A stretch of 64,000 nucleotides of DNA from Bacilli bacterium (GCA_017541885.1 JAFXYF010000008.1:1-64000), one strand, 5' to 3'; shown: positions 51,520 through 60,249, numbered from the stretch's first letter. The notes: generated by a model not told the origin, from the letters alone. A program made the numbers and translations.

Positions 51520-53913
51520 ATGTTAAAGAAAAGTATAGAAAATATCGTATTTTATAAAACTCTAACAGGAGAGAAAAAAGCTACAGTTTTTTATAAAGAT
51601 GGATTTGTAAAAAACATTAGTTTTGAAGAAGGTATTGATGCTTGCGAAGAAATCGTTAAAGAAAACAATATTCAAACAAAAGATGCTTTCAAAGAAATGA
51701 TCAATCGTAAAGTTGTACATGTAGTTCCTTTATCAACATTAACTGCAACTTTTGATAAATATTTTCCTAAAGATACTAAAAAGGAAGAAGTTAGAAAAGA
51801 TATCAAAGAAGCTATAGATGAAGAAATCTATAAATTCGATGATGATGAAGAAATTAAAGATACTAAAGAAACTAAAAAGGTTGTTGAAACTGCCGCTCCA
51901 GTTCTTGGAGCTGCAGCTGTAGCTTCTACTACAAATGCTAAAGAAGAAGATATCTATCATTTTGATGATGAAGATGAATTCGATGGATCAAGAGATTTCG
52001 ATAACGAAGTTGCAGATGCAAAGATGGAACAAGTTGAAGAAATTGAAGTAGAAGATGAAGAAAAAGAAGGATTCTTCAAGAAAAGCTGGAGAAAAATTAA
52101 AAAGAGTAAACTAATTAAAGGTTTATTAATTGGTGCTACAGCTTTAGCTGTTCTATGGGGAGTTAATTCTTGTTCTAAGAAAACAATGGAAGGTGAAATA
52201 TACCGTAGTAATCTTCCAGGAATTACTAATACATTAGATAAGAACAAAGATACTTCAACTGTATCTCTAACAGAAGATGCTATATTAAAGAGTAGATTCT
52301 ACAATAATGCAACAATTAATGGATTATTAAAAAGAACTACAAATCAAACTCAAAAAACTGCTATGACAAATGCAGGAACTGCTATGGATGGATTTAATAA
52401 TACATTTGCTCATTACTACCTAGAAGATGGTAAAGATGTACGTCCAAGTCTTAAATTTGATGAAGTAGTTGCTTTACAAACTGCTTACAATGATTATTCA
52501 AAAGATGAATTAAGAGCAATATTCAATGGAGCAGACGTAAGAAGTGAAGATTTACAAAGAGCTTATAAAGATGCTTCTCTTCAATTAATGGGAGCACATG
52601 CTATTGAAAATTCTAAACATCCAGTAGATATGTCTATGTTAATTGAATCTAAAGAAGGTAAAGAATTCTATAAAAAATATCATGATGCTTTCTTAGCAGC
52701 TAAAGAAGCTACTAATAAAGACGAAAAGATTAAATTAGTAAAAGAATTCTATGCAATGGTACATCAAGACTTCCCAATTAGTAAAGAAGTACGTACTGAA
52801 GGAATTTCTCATGCAGAAAATTATGAACAATTAGAAGCATACAAATTATCTGTAACTCCAATGATCGCTGCTGCAGAAACAATGTGGCAAAACTTAGAAG
52901 TTGATAATACATTAAATGATATGGAAATTGACTTCTTAAATGACTTAGGATTATGTAATTATGCAGATAAAACATTTGAAAGAGCAGAACTAATTGCACT
53001 TTCAAGTACTACTGATGCAAAGAATCCTAAATATGAAGAATACAAAAATGCATTCGAAAAATACTATAGATCATTAGGAATATATTATATTGATGATGCT
53101 CATCGTGAATTAACTAAATTACAAAGTTTCCAAGATGCAGTTAACTGGCATTTTGCAATTGATGGAGTAGATGAGAAAAATAGTGGATCATCTAAATCAT
53201 CTACATCTACTAAGACTGAAACAAAGACATGGAAGAAAACTACAACTACATATTCAGAAAAAGTAGAGAAGAAGAATAAGAAAATTACTGATAAAGCTAA
53301 AGCTGAAGTAGATGCACAAATTGAAAAAGAAAATGAGCAAGCTAAGAAAGAAGCAGAAGCTGCAGCTGAAAAAGAAAGACAAAGAATTCAAGCTGAAGAA
53401 GATAAAAAAGCTCAAGAAATAGAAAATCAAGTTAAACAAGATGAAAAAGATCTTCAAGATAAGATTAATCAAGCTAATGATAAGATTAATAATGGTGGAA
53501 CAGTAAATGAAAATGATATCGGTCATGGTACACAATTTGATGATAATCATTCTGATTCTAATGGTAACTTAGATAATTCAGTTACAAATATTACTACTGA
53601 TCCAACAGGAGATAAAACAAATGAACCATTACCAGATCCAAATGAAACTGGTAAGAGATTCGATGCAGCTGGAGAAAAACAAAATACAAGTGCAGCACCT
53701 GTACAAGAATCTCCAAAAACATCATCTCCTGCTCCAGAAGTACAACAAGCCCCAACACAATCAGCTCCTGTTCAAGCAGAAGAGCCTAAATTCGAAAGTA
53801 AACAATCTGTTGAAAGTACAAAAGTAGCTGATGATTATTACTTTGAAGACGCTTGGATTGAATTTGAAGAAGATTCAAATACAAACGAAGAAGGATATCA
53901 ATATACAAGATAA
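51520..53913 (+). CDS. Large membrane protein with extracellular helical and coiled-coil regions
   Basis: The protein has 797 residues. An N-terminal cytoplasmic domain (LKKSIENIVFYKTLTGEKKA) is followed by an acidic linker (about 85-185). One TM helix lies near 205-225 (LIKGLLIGATALAVLWGVNS), then a Cys. About 300 extracellular helical residues follow, a Lys/Glu-rich coiled coil at about 590-660, and a Pro/Gln/Ser-rich tail. It starts 12 nt after the Cys-repeat gene with GGGGGAATT, so the pair is coexpressed and may form one envelope complex. No family is recognised. Confidence 0.7.
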   Translation: MLKKSIENIVFYKTLTGEKKATVFYKDGFVKNISFEEGIDACEEIVKENNIQTKDAFKEMINRKVVHVVPLSTLTATFDKYFPKDTKKEEVRKDIKEAIDEEIYKFDDDEEIKDTKETKKVVETAAPVLGAAAVASTTNAKEEDIYHFDDEDEFDGSRDFDNEVADAKMEQVEEIEVEDEEKEGFFKKSWRKIKKSKLIKGLLIGATALAVLWGVNSCSKKTMEGEIYRSNLPGITNTLDKNKDTSTVSLTEDAILKSRFYNNATINGLLKRTTNQTQKTAMTNAGTAMDGFNNTFAHYYLEDGKDVRPSLKFDEVVALQTAYNDYSKDELRAIFNGADVRSEDLQRAYKDASLQLMGAHAIENSKHPVDMSMLIESKEGKEFYKKYHDAFLAAKEATNKDEKIKLVKEFYAMVHQDFPISKEVRTEGISHAENYEQLEAYKLSVTPMIAAAETMWQNLEVDNTLNDMEIDFLNDLGLCNYADKTFERAELIALSSTTDAKNPKYEEYKNAFEKYYRSLGIYYIDDAHRELTKLQSFQDAVNWHFAIDGVDEKNSGSSKSSTSTKTETKTWKKTTTTYSEKVEKKNKKITDKAKAEVDAQIEKENEQAKKEAEAAAEKERQRIQAEEDKKAQEIENQVKQDEKDLQDKINQANDKINNGGTVNENDIGHGTQFDDNHSDSNGNLDNSVTNITTDPTGDKTNEPLPDPNETGKRFDAAGEKQNTSAAPVQESPKTSSPAPEVQQAPTQSAPVQAEEPKFESKQSVESTKVADDYYFEDAWIEFEEDSNTNEEGYQYTR

Positions 53914-53914
53914 T

Positions 53915-53940
53915 AAAAAAGCGTTTAATACGCTTTTTTG
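53915..53940 (+). terminator. Rho-independent terminator of the envelope operon
   Basis: AAAAAAGCGT-TTAAT-ACGCTTTTTT. Confidence 0.9.
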
Positions 53941-53958
53941 TTATTTAACAAGAAAAAG

Positions 53959-53987
53959 TTGACAATAAACAACAAGTGTGGTATAAT
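53959..53987 (+). promoter_or_regulatory. Perfect-consensus sigma-A promoter
   Basis: TTGACA (53959-53964), 17-bp spacer, TATAAT (53982-53987). The leader of about 45 nt has a 5-bp hairpin AGGTA...TACCT and the ribosome-binding site AGGGGGT. Confidence 0.85.
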
Positions 53988-54040
53988 GTTTATACATTGA
54001 AGGTATAGAGGGGTTACCTACAAGTTAGGGGGTTGAATAT

Positions 54041-54460
54041 ATGAGTACTAACTATATATTTGAATATTTAGATGAAAATGATTTTAGAAAGAAAGAGAGA
54101 TCTGTTCGTAAGTATAACATGTTAGCTTATAAAAAATTAACATTTACTTATTATCCAGAAATCAGAAAAGGTACTTTCTTAGGTAAAGAAATTAATAGAG
54201 ATGAAAAGAATAATACTATTAGTTATGAATTACAATTACCTACAGATGAGTTATTTAAGAAAGTTCATGGACCAATCATTCTACATTATACAGTTTATAC
54301 TGAAAAGGGTATTATATTATTAACTAATATTACTCCTGAAGGTATCTTAGATGAAGGTCATAGAGCTGAGTTATCAACTTATAAAGGTGTAATGATTTCT
54401 AAGACAAATCCTGAGAAAGATATGTTTAAAATCAATTTATTAAATATGTTACAAAAATAG
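54041..54460 (+). CDS. Hypothetical protein, strongly promoted
   Basis: The protein has 139 residues, soluble. The N-terminus is charged (YLDENDFRKKERSVRKYNML), followed by a beta-rich core (KKLTFTYYPEIRKGTFLGKE, GPIILHYTVYTEKGIILLTN). No signal or TM helix. It stands alone under one of the two best promoters of the window, so it is probably abundant. No family is recognised. Confidence 0.72.
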   Translation: MSTNYIFEYLDENDFRKKERSVRKYNMLAYKKLTFTYYPEIRKGTFLGKEINRDEKNNTISYELQLPTDELFKKVHGPIILHYTVYTEKGIILLTNITPEGILDEGHRAELSTYKGVMISKTNPEKDMFKINLLNMLQK

Positions 54461-54479
54461 AGATTTTCTCTATTTTTTG
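54453..54479 (+). terminator. Rho-independent terminator
   Basis: AAAATAGAG-ATTTT-CTCTATTTT plus T run, overlapping the preceding stop. Confidence 0.85.
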
Positions 54480-54489
54480 TTTTTTTCTA

Positions 54490-54518
54490 TTGCTTATAGG
54501 GTTTTTTTATGCTATTAT
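54490..54518 (+). promoter_or_regulatory. Promoter of the tRNA pair
   Basis: TTGCTT (54490-54495), 17-bp spacer, TATTAT (54513-54518). An inverted repeat TGCTATT-ATTA-AATAGCA (54510-54527) covers the -10 box. Confidence 0.6.
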
Positions 54519-54539
54519 TAAATAGCAATGCAAAAAGAC

Positions 54540-54616
54540 GGACCCTTAGCTCAGTTGGTTAGAGCATCCGGCTCATAACCGGGCGGTCATAGGTTCGAGC
54601 CCTATAGGGTCCACCA
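54540..54616 (+). tRNA. tRNA with CAU anticodon, probably tRNA-Ile2 (lysidine) or tRNA-Met
   Basis: The 77-nt cloverleaf has acceptor arms GGACCCT/AGGGTCC, encoded CCA, anticodon loop CTCATAA (CAT at 54574-54576) and T loop GGTTCGAGCCC. The GGACC acceptor and D-arm AGCTCAGTTGGTTAGAGC closely resemble the Bacillota minor tRNA-Ile whose C34 is converted to lysidine by TilS; elongator tRNA-Met usually begins GGCGG. I favour tRNA-Ile2, but assignment from sequence alone is not certain. Confidence 0.93.
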
Positions 54617-54626
54617 TTCTATATTT

Positions 54627-54710
54627 GCGGGTATGGCGGAATTGGCAGACGCGCTAGACTTAGGATCTAGTGTCCCAGACGTGCAGGTTCAACTCCTGTT
54701 ACCCGCACCA
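54627..54710 (+). tRNA. tRNA-Leu (UAG)
   Basis: The 84-nt class II tRNA has acceptor GCGGGTA/TACCCGC, anticodon loop CTTAGGA with TAG at 54661-54663, a long variable arm (TGTCCCAGACGTGC) and encoded CCA. It reads CUN-family Leu codons. It lies 10 nt after the first tRNA in one transcript. Confidence 0.97.
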
Positions 54711-54718
54711 TTGAAAAT

Positions 54719-54743
54719 AACAGTTCGAAAGAGCTGTTTTTTT
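54719..54743 (+). terminator. Terminator of the tRNA operon
   Basis: AACAGTTC-GAAA-GAGCTGTT (one G-T pair) plus T run. Confidence 0.85.
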
Positions 54744-54799
54744 GTTTCCTTTTTTAACTATATATGATATATTGATTATAGTAGAGGAGTGTAGATAAA

Positions 54800-55747
54800 G
54801 TGAAAAGATGTTTAATACCATTACTTCTTATAATCTTATTAATCCCAACATTTATATATGCAAAAGATACATGTGATGAATCAAATGTATCAATTATAGA
54901 TGTTACTAATAAAGAAATGAAAGGAAAACTAATAGAGGAAGAAAAGCCATCTATAGTTGGAAAAGGTCTTAAATTTAATCTACGTTTCTATGAAGTAGGG
55001 GATGAAGTAACATATTCCTTTAAAATAGAAAATGAGTCAGATAATGACTTTTTACTAAGCGAAAAAGATTTTGAAATTGATTCAGATTATTTAACATATT
55101 CTTTAATAACAAATGATAATAATATGGTTGTTAAAGCAAATAGTACAAAAGAATTTCAATTAAGAATAGCATATACTGATGAAGTTCCAAGTACATCATT
55201 TGATAATCATGAATATAATAGTAGTAATTCATTCCAATTAAACTTATCAAATAATTCTCTAGGAGATAATCCAAAGACTGGTACAATCCCAACAATGATA
55301 ATATTGTCAGTAGTACTATCAATTATTATTATTTTAAGTTTATTAAATATGAAAAAATTAGTTTATTATGTATTGTTAGTAGGATTTGCATTATTAATAC
55401 CAAATACAGTTTATGCTTTATGTACATTAAATCTACAAATAACCAATAACTATAAAATAAGTAATAGACCATTATTCTGTGTAACAGTAGATAATGATAA
55501 AACATATTACTATGAATATGAAGAAGGCATGACTTTTGAAGAATATTTATCAAGTTCATTAAATAAAGAGTACTTTATAAAACAAAAATATAAAAGAAAT
55601 TATTATACATCAATTTTTAAAGATAAAATAAGTGAAGAAAATTGTAATGGAATAAGGTACGCAAGTGAACAAATAGTATATATAACAGAGCCAGTTAGAA
55701 ATCTAGAATGTTATATATTTAATGAAAATACCTGTGACTTAGAATAG
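54800..55747 (+). CDS. Secreted/membrane protein with internal NPKTG signal and internal signal-peptide-like helix (GTG start)
   Basis: The protein has 315 residues; GTG 54800 lies 10 nt after GAGGAG and gives signal peptide KRCLIPLLLIILLIPTFIYA. An Ig-like extracellular domain (YEVGDEVTYSFKIENESDND, then FDNHEYNSSNSFQLNLSNN) leads to NPKTG at about 157-161, a hydrophobic helix and NMKK. There the chain continues with a second signal-like stretch (KKLVYYVLLVGFALLIPNTVYA), followed by a domain of about 110 residues with Cys. It looks like two exported proteins fused in frame: the first would normally end after a sortase signal. No internal ribosome-binding site is obvious. Confidence 0.8.
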   Translation: MKRCLIPLLLIILLIPTFIYAKDTCDESNVSIIDVTNKEMKGKLIEEEKPSIVGKGLKFNLRFYEVGDEVTYSFKIENESDNDFLLSEKDFEIDSDYLTYSLITNDNNMVVKANSTKEFQLRIAYTDEVPSTSFDNHEYNSSNSFQLNLSNNSLGDNPKTGTIPTMIILSVVLSIIIILSLLNMKKLVYYVLLVGFALLIPNTVYALCTLNLQITNNYKISNRPLFCVTVDNDKTYYYEYEEGMTFEEYLSSSLNKEYFIKQKYKRNYYTSIFKDKISEENCNGIRYASEQIVYITEPVRNLECYIFNENTCDLE

Positions 55748-55755
55748 GTGATATT

Positions 55756-56256
55756 ATGAAGAAAAAAATAGGGTTTGGCTGGGCTATTATAGGTATAATT
55801 CCATATGCATTAACATTAATAATGTCTATAATCGCAATGTTTAATGGAATTAATACTTGTTTAGTTATAGCCAGTTATACAATTTGTGATTATGTATTTG
55901 GGCTAAAAGCTTTTGGTCAAGTATGGTATATGCTTCTAAATATATGGTTTCCTCTTTATTTAGCATTTATGTTTTTCATGATCTTAGGATTCTCAGGAGA
56001 AGACAAAATGACTTCATTTAAGAGAAGTAAACTATTATTACTATTTGGAATAGCTCCATTTGGTTTATCATTATGTTTATTCTTATTCTCTTGCTTAGCA
56101 AATGCAGGATATCCAATATCAGCTTTATTTGAAGATATATTTATGAATCATATATTTATAGTAGGATCTGACTTTATTGGAATAGTTCTAATATTATTAG
56201 GACTAAATGGACTACAAAAAGAAGAACAAAAAAGCAAAAAAAATAAGAAAAAATAA
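55756..56256 (+). CDS. Four-TM membrane protein, function unknown
   Basis: The protein has 166 residues. Hydrophobic helices lie at about 5-27, 49-75, 88-113 and 128-152, and the C-terminus is Lys-rich (EEQKSKKNKKK). Some positions (GWAIIGIIPYALTLIMSII) recall short transport-accessory proteins, but no family is recognised. It starts 8 nt after the NPKTG protein, with TAGGTGAT, so the two are cotranscribed. Confidence 0.68.
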   Translation: MKKKIGFGWAIIGIIPYALTLIMSIIAMFNGINTCLVIASYTICDYVFGLKAFGQVWYMLLNIWFPLYLAFMFFMILGFSGEDKMTSFKRSKLLLLFGIAPFGLSLCLFLFSCLANAGYPISALFEDIFMNHIFIVGSDFIGIVLILLGLNGLQKEEQKSKKNKKK

Positions 56257-56281
56257 AAGACACTATTAAGTGTCTTTTTTA
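56255..56281. terminator. Bidirectional terminator between convergent genes
   Basis: AAAAGACACT-ATTA-AGTGTCTTTT has A and T tracts on both sides, so it can act for the + gene ending at 56256 and the - gene ending at 56279. Confidence 0.85.
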
Positions 56282-56743
56282 ATATCCTAACTCTTTAATT
56301 AATTCTACAGCGTACTCTTTATATTCAATAGGTACATTACCATAGATAAACATATTATCAACTTTAATTAATACTTTATATTTAGTATCAGTTTCTAATA
56401 CATATTTTGTATATGATCCATATTCAACTTTAGTCTCTTTAGATTTACCATCTTTTTCTAACTCAAATGCTTGTTTATTCTTATTAAACATACTAGTAGT
56501 TTCATCTTTAGATGATAAAATATAGTGTTCTAATTGCCATTGATTTTCGACTATTGCAACATTAGCTTTTTTAACTTGAGGTGATTCCTCAAATTGATCA
56601 ATAACATCAACAACAATCATATCCTTTCCTTCAGCAATCTTAGTAAATGTTTCTACTGAAACAGGTTTCTTTGCTAGACCGCAAGCTGTTAATAGAAGGA
56701 TTGCTACTAACATAACAGGGATCATTAATAATTTTTTCTTCAT
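56279..56743 (-). CDS. Lipoprotein, function unknown
   Basis: The protein has 154 residues; the only complete - strand gene in the window. The signal is KKKLLMIPVMLVAILLLTAC with the lipobox ending at C21. The mature domain (SVETFTKIAEGKDMIVVDVI, KYVLETDTKYKVLIKVDNMF) is a small alpha/beta fold. The start codon follows AAGGAGGAG on the - strand. No family is recognised. Confidence 0.82.
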   Translation of the reverse strand: MKKKLLMIPVMLVAILLLTACGLAKKPVSVETFTKIAEGKDMIVVDVIDQFEESPQVKKANVAIVENQWQLEHYILSSKDETTSMFNKNKQAFELEKDGKSKETKVEYGSYTKYVLETDTKYKVLIKVDNMFIYGNVPIEYKEYAVELIKELGY

Positions 56744-56766
56744 CTTCTCCTCCTTAGCATAAATTA

Positions 56767-56772
56767 ATTATA
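56767..56772 (-). promoter_or_regulatory. -10 box of the lipoprotein gene (- strand)
   Basis: ATTATA on the + strand, i.e. TATAAT on the - strand, 23 nt upstream of the lipoprotein ATG. Confidence 0.5.
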
Positions 56773-56861
56773 ACATATTTTTAGAATATGTTTTTATTTT
56801 TTTCTAAAATGTGATATATTTACATATAGAATAATAATACATGATATCTAGGAGGGGTTGT

Positions 56862-57938
56862 ATGAGAAATACAAGACTAGAAGTTAATTTGGATAATTTC
56901 AAATACAATGTAGAACAAATAAAGAAATATACCAATAAAGAAATTATGCCAGTAATAAAAGCTAATGCTTATGGAACCTATATAAATAAAAGAATGGAAG
57001 TAATAAAAGAATTTGATATAGTTGCAGTAGCATTAGTAACAGAAGGAATAGAATTAAGAAAAAAAGGATATGAAGGAAATATATTTATTTTAAATCAACC
57101 TTCTATTAGTGATATAGATGATATTATTAAATATAATCTTACTATTGGTATAAGTGATTTTAGTTTTTTAAATGAATGTATCAAAAGAGAAGCAAGTTTT
57201 AAAGTACATTTAGAAATAGAAACAGGAATGAATAGAACAGGAATTCAAATAGAAGATTTAAATAGATTCTTAGATACTAATATTAAGAGTTCTTTAAAAA
57301 TAGAAGGAATATATTCTCATTTTTCATCAGCAGATTATAATAATGAATATACTGAACAGCAAATAACAGTATTTAAAGAAGCATTAGATATATGTCGAGA
57401 AAGAGGAATAAACTTTAAATATATTCATATAAGTGCATCTAATGGATTATTAAACTATAATTTAGATTTTACTAATTTAGTACGTCCAGGATTATTACTA
57501 TATGGATATGAATCATATAAAGATTGTTCTAAGAAAATACCTCTAAAACCTGTATGTAAATTAATAAGTGAAGTAACATTTATTAAAAGAGTTCAAGAAG
57601 GCTCTAAAATAGGCTATGACGGGTCATATACATGTGATATTGATTCATCTATCGCAACAGTACCAATTGGCTATGCAGACGGTATTAGACGTGCTTTATC
57701 AAATAAAGGATATGTTTATATTAATAATCGTAAAGCTCCTATTGTAGGAAAAATATGTATGGATAGTTTTATGATTGATACAACAGGTATAAGAGTAAAT
57801 GTAGGAGACGAAGTAGTAATATTTGATGATGAACATATTACCCTAGATGAAGTAGCAAATTTATGTAATACAATATCATATGAGATACTATGTAATATAA
57901 GTAATAGAGTAACAAGAGTATTTATTAAAAAGAAATAA
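56862..57938 (+). CDS. alr: Alanine racemase
   Basis: The protein has 358 residues. The PLP lysine K33 is in MPVIKANAYG. The second-domain motif is KIGYDGSYT with the opposite-face catalytic Tyr. GYADGIRRALS, IVGKICMDSFMIDTT and EVVIFDDEHITLDEVA complete the fold-type III/C-terminal barrel pattern. It interconverts L- and D-Ala for peptidoglycan, so the organism is walled. ATG 56862 follows GGAGGGG; upstream starts are in or before it. Confidence 0.93.
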   Translation: MRNTRLEVNLDNFKYNVEQIKKYTNKEIMPVIKANAYGTYINKRMEVIKEFDIVAVALVTEGIELRKKGYEGNIFILNQPSISDIDDIIKYNLTIGISDFSFLNECIKREASFKVHLEIETGMNRTGIQIEDLNRFLDTNIKSSLKIEGIYSHFSSADYNNEYTEQQITVFKEALDICRERGINFKYIHISASNGLLNYNLDFTNLVRPGLLLYGYESYKDCSKKIPLKPVCKLISEVTFIKRVQEGSKIGYDGSYTCDIDSSIATVPIGYADGIRRALSNKGYVYINNRKAPIVGKICMDSFMIDTTGIRVNVGDEVVIFDDEHITLDEVANLCNTISYEILCNISNRVTRVFIKKK

Positions 57939-57957
57939 GGAATTATTTCTTTTTTTA
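57928..57957 (+). terminator. Terminator of alr
   Basis: AAAGAAATAA-GGAA-TTATTTCTTT plus T run; the stop codon lies in the 5' arm. Confidence 0.82.
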
Positions 57958-57991
57958 TGTTAGAATATATATAAGTAGATTGGGTGATATT

Positions 57992-59101
57992 ATGAACATT
58001 TATGATTACATGGACCAATATGGTATATATTCTTTTGATGAAAAACCATTTAATGAAGTAGATAGTGCAATATTTGCATTTTTATCATATGCAGATTTCG
58101 ATAAAGTAGTAGAGCACAAAAAGATTGCATTAAAAGATGCAGGTAGAATATTTATGGGTCTACATTCAAAAAGTGAAAAGAATATTCTAGCAGTAAGAGA
58201 AGCAAATAAAATCTTAAAGTATATGAAAGATACAAAAAGATATCGTGATTGTCTGTTATATAACTATGTTTATGAAGGAACTAAAGATCTACAATTTAGT
58301 GCCTTAATGATAGATTATACAAAGAATATGACTTATGTATCATATGAAGGTACAGATCAGTTAATAAGCGGATGGAAAGAAAACTTTTTATTAAGTTATA
58401 GTTATCCAACTCAAACTCATAGAAAAGCAATTGCTTATTTAAATAAACATTGTACTTTTGGATTTAAAAAGTATATTGTAGGAGGTCATTCTAAAGGTGG
58501 TAATCTAGCATTAGTCGCATCTATGGAATGTAATAGATTTGTCAAAAATAAAATCGTAAGTGTCCATAACTTTGATGGTCCAGGATTACTAGATAAAGAA
58601 TTTAGATCAAAACAATTTAAGAATTTATTACCAAAATATCATCATTATATGCCTAATGATTCAATCGTTGGAATAATGTTATATAATTCTAAAGATCAAG
58701 TAGTACATGCCAATATGACAGGGCCTTTAGCTCATGATATAATCTATTGGGAAATTGATAAAAATCATTTTAAGAAAGATAAATTAAGTTCATTCTCAAA
58801 ATCATTAAAACAAGGATTATTAGGATATATTGATTCTCATTCAGAAGAAGAATTAAAGATGATAGTAAATAACTTAGATAAAATGTGTCAAAAAGCACAT
58901 ATTGTAAGTTTAATTGAATTTAAACAAGATTATCGTAAAATAATAGACTTCTTAAAAGCTTGTGCATCCCTAGATCTTGCGACAAGAAATAAAATATTTG
59001 ATTTAATGAATGTTATTATAAAAGCAGTAGGGGACTCTAAACATAAAGACTTTATGGATTTTGTTAAGAAGTTTAAATTGGATTACTTAATATGGAAATA
59101 A
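57992..59101 (+). CDS. DUF2974/Mbeg1-like alpha/beta hydrolase
   Basis: The protein has 369 residues. The N-terminus (YDYMDQYGIYSFDEKPFNEV) and the nucleophile elbow GGHSKGGNLALVAS (GxSxG) match the Mbeg1-like/DUF2974 family of lipase-like proteins. An Asp/His pair lies further on (HNFDGPGLLD; HDIIYW). It may act on lipid or acyl substrates; unproven. GGGTGATATT precedes ATG 57992. Its end overlaps the DUF4186 gene by 10 nt. Confidence 0.85.
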   Translation: MNIYDYMDQYGIYSFDEKPFNEVDSAIFAFLSYADFDKVVEHKKIALKDAGRIFMGLHSKSEKNILAVREANKILKYMKDTKRYRDCLLYNYVYEGTKDLQFSALMIDYTKNMTYVSYEGTDQLISGWKENFLLSYSYPTQTHRKAIAYLNKHCTFGFKKYIVGGHSKGGNLALVASMECNRFVKNKIVSVHNFDGPGLLDKEFRSKQFKNLLPKYHHYMPNDSIVGIMLYNSKDQVVHANMTGPLAHDIIYWEIDKNHFKKDKLSSFSKSLKQGLLGYIDSHSEEELKMIVNNLDKMCQKAHIVSLIEFKQDYRKIIDFLKACASLDLATRNKIFDLMNVIIKAVGDSKHKDFMDFVKKFKLDYLIWK

Positions 59102-59487
59102 ACGAAAAACAAAGAACTTATATTGATAAAAAATTAAATAGTTTAAGTCATTCTAAATTTAGAAATAGTTTCCATCTAAGAAAATATATGCTTGATTATA
59201 TTGATGAAAAAGGTATGGAAAAGATAGAAGAACATGCCTATGACTTTATAAGAAAGAATCTTATGCCAGAAATAATTCCAAATGATGGAAAACAAACTCC
59301 AATGAAAGGGCACCCAGTATTTATTGCCCAGCACGCTTGTGGATGTTGTTGTAGAGGATGTTTAGAAAAATGGCATAATATTCCCAAAGGTAGAGAACTA
59401 AAAGAAAATGAAATAAAATACCTAGTATGTCTAATAATGGAATGGATTAGACGAGACTATAATAAACAAAAAGGAGAAACACAATGA
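59092..59487 (+). CDS. DUF4186 protein
   Basis: The protein has 131 residues. It contains HPVFIAQHACGCCCRGCLEKWH, characteristic of DUF4186, with five Cys and His that suggest metal or cluster binding, and a C-terminal IKYLVCLIMEWIRRDYN. The function is not established. It lies between DUF2974 and the peptidase and overlaps both neighbours, so it is one transcript. Confidence 0.85.
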   Translation: MEINEKQRTYIDKKLNSLSHSKFRNSFHLRKYMLDYIDEKGMEKIEEHAYDFIRKNLMPEIIPNDGKQTPMKGHPVFIAQHACGCCCRGCLEKWHNIPKGRELKENEIKYLVCLIMEWIRRDYNKQKGETQ

Positions 59488-60179
59488 AATTAATGTTAAT
59501 AGGTGGAGGAGAAATAGGAAGAGGTACTACTACTTATGAAACTAAAGAAATAGATGAAGAAATAGTTAAAATGACGGGTAAAGAAAATCCTAATCTATTA
59601 TTTGTAGGTTTAGCTAGTAGTTTTAGTGATTCTTACTATGATGTAATAAAAAATATCTATAAAAATCTTAACTGTACTCCAGTATATTTAAAGAAAAATA
59701 ATTTAATACATAATCCAGATCTAGTAAAACAAAAATTTTTAGATGCAGATATTATTTATATTGGTGGTGGAGACACAGTAAAACTTCTAGAAAAGATAGA
59801 AGAGTATAACTTAAAACCTCTATTTGATGAAGCTCTTGAAAATGATACAGTACTTGCAGGAATCTCCGCAGGAGCAATTCTCCTATCAAAAGAAGGTTTC
59901 TCTGATGCTTATATCCTAAGAGGAGAAAAAGATACATACGAAATGATTAAAGGATTTAATTATTTTAAAGAAACAATTACTCCTCATTATCATTCAGACC
60001 CAAAGAAAACAGAAGAATTAAAAGAAGTATTAAAGCAAAATAAAGATATCTGTTATGGAATAGAAAATGGTACTGCATTAAAAATAGATAATGATAAAGT
60101 AGAAGTAATAAAATCAATAAAAGATAATAATGTATATAAAGTATCATACAAAGATAAACTAATAGAAGAAAAAATATAA
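59484..60179 (+). CDS. Peptidase E (S51 family, dipeptidase E-like)
   Basis: The protein has 231 residues. IYIGGGDTVKLLEK and the nucleophile element LAGISAGAILLS contain the catalytic Ser; H in TPHYHSDP completes the triad region. S51 peptidases cleave alpha-Asp dipeptides. Fused or related cyanophycinases share this fold, so the exact specificity is not fixed. A 4-nt overlap joins it to the DUF4186 gene. Confidence 0.88.
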   Translation: MKLMLIGGGEIGRGTTTYETKEIDEEIVKMTGKENPNLLFVGLASSFSDSYYDVIKNIYKNLNCTPVYLKKNNLIHNPDLVKQKFLDADIIYIGGGDTVKLLEKIEEYNLKPLFDEALENDTVLAGISAGAILLSKEGFSDAYILRGEKDTYEMIKGFNYFKETITPHYHSDPKKTEELKEVLKQNKDICYGIENGTALKIDNDKVEVIKSIKDNNVYKVSYKDKLIEEKI

Positions 60180-60201
60180 CACATCTAAGATGTGTTTTTT
60201 A
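60177..60201 (+). terminator. Rho-independent terminator
   Basis: AACACATCT-A-AGATGTGTT plus T run (tiny loop; 8-9 bp stem). Confidence 0.78.
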
Positions 60202-60224
60202 TTTACTAAAAGATAAAATTTTAC

Positions 60225-60230
60225 TATAAT
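60225..60230 (+). promoter_or_regulatory. -10 box of the repeat-protein gene
   Basis: TATAAT 19 nt before ATG 60250. AGGAG lies between them. Confidence 0.45.
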
Positions 60231-60249
60231 TAAACTAGGAGTACTATAT

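Noticed and set aside
54540-54616. Initiator tRNA-fMet
   Set aside because: The acceptor starts with a G-C pair (GGACCCT/AGGGTCC) and there is no mismatched 1-72 pair or GGG/CCC anticodon stem.
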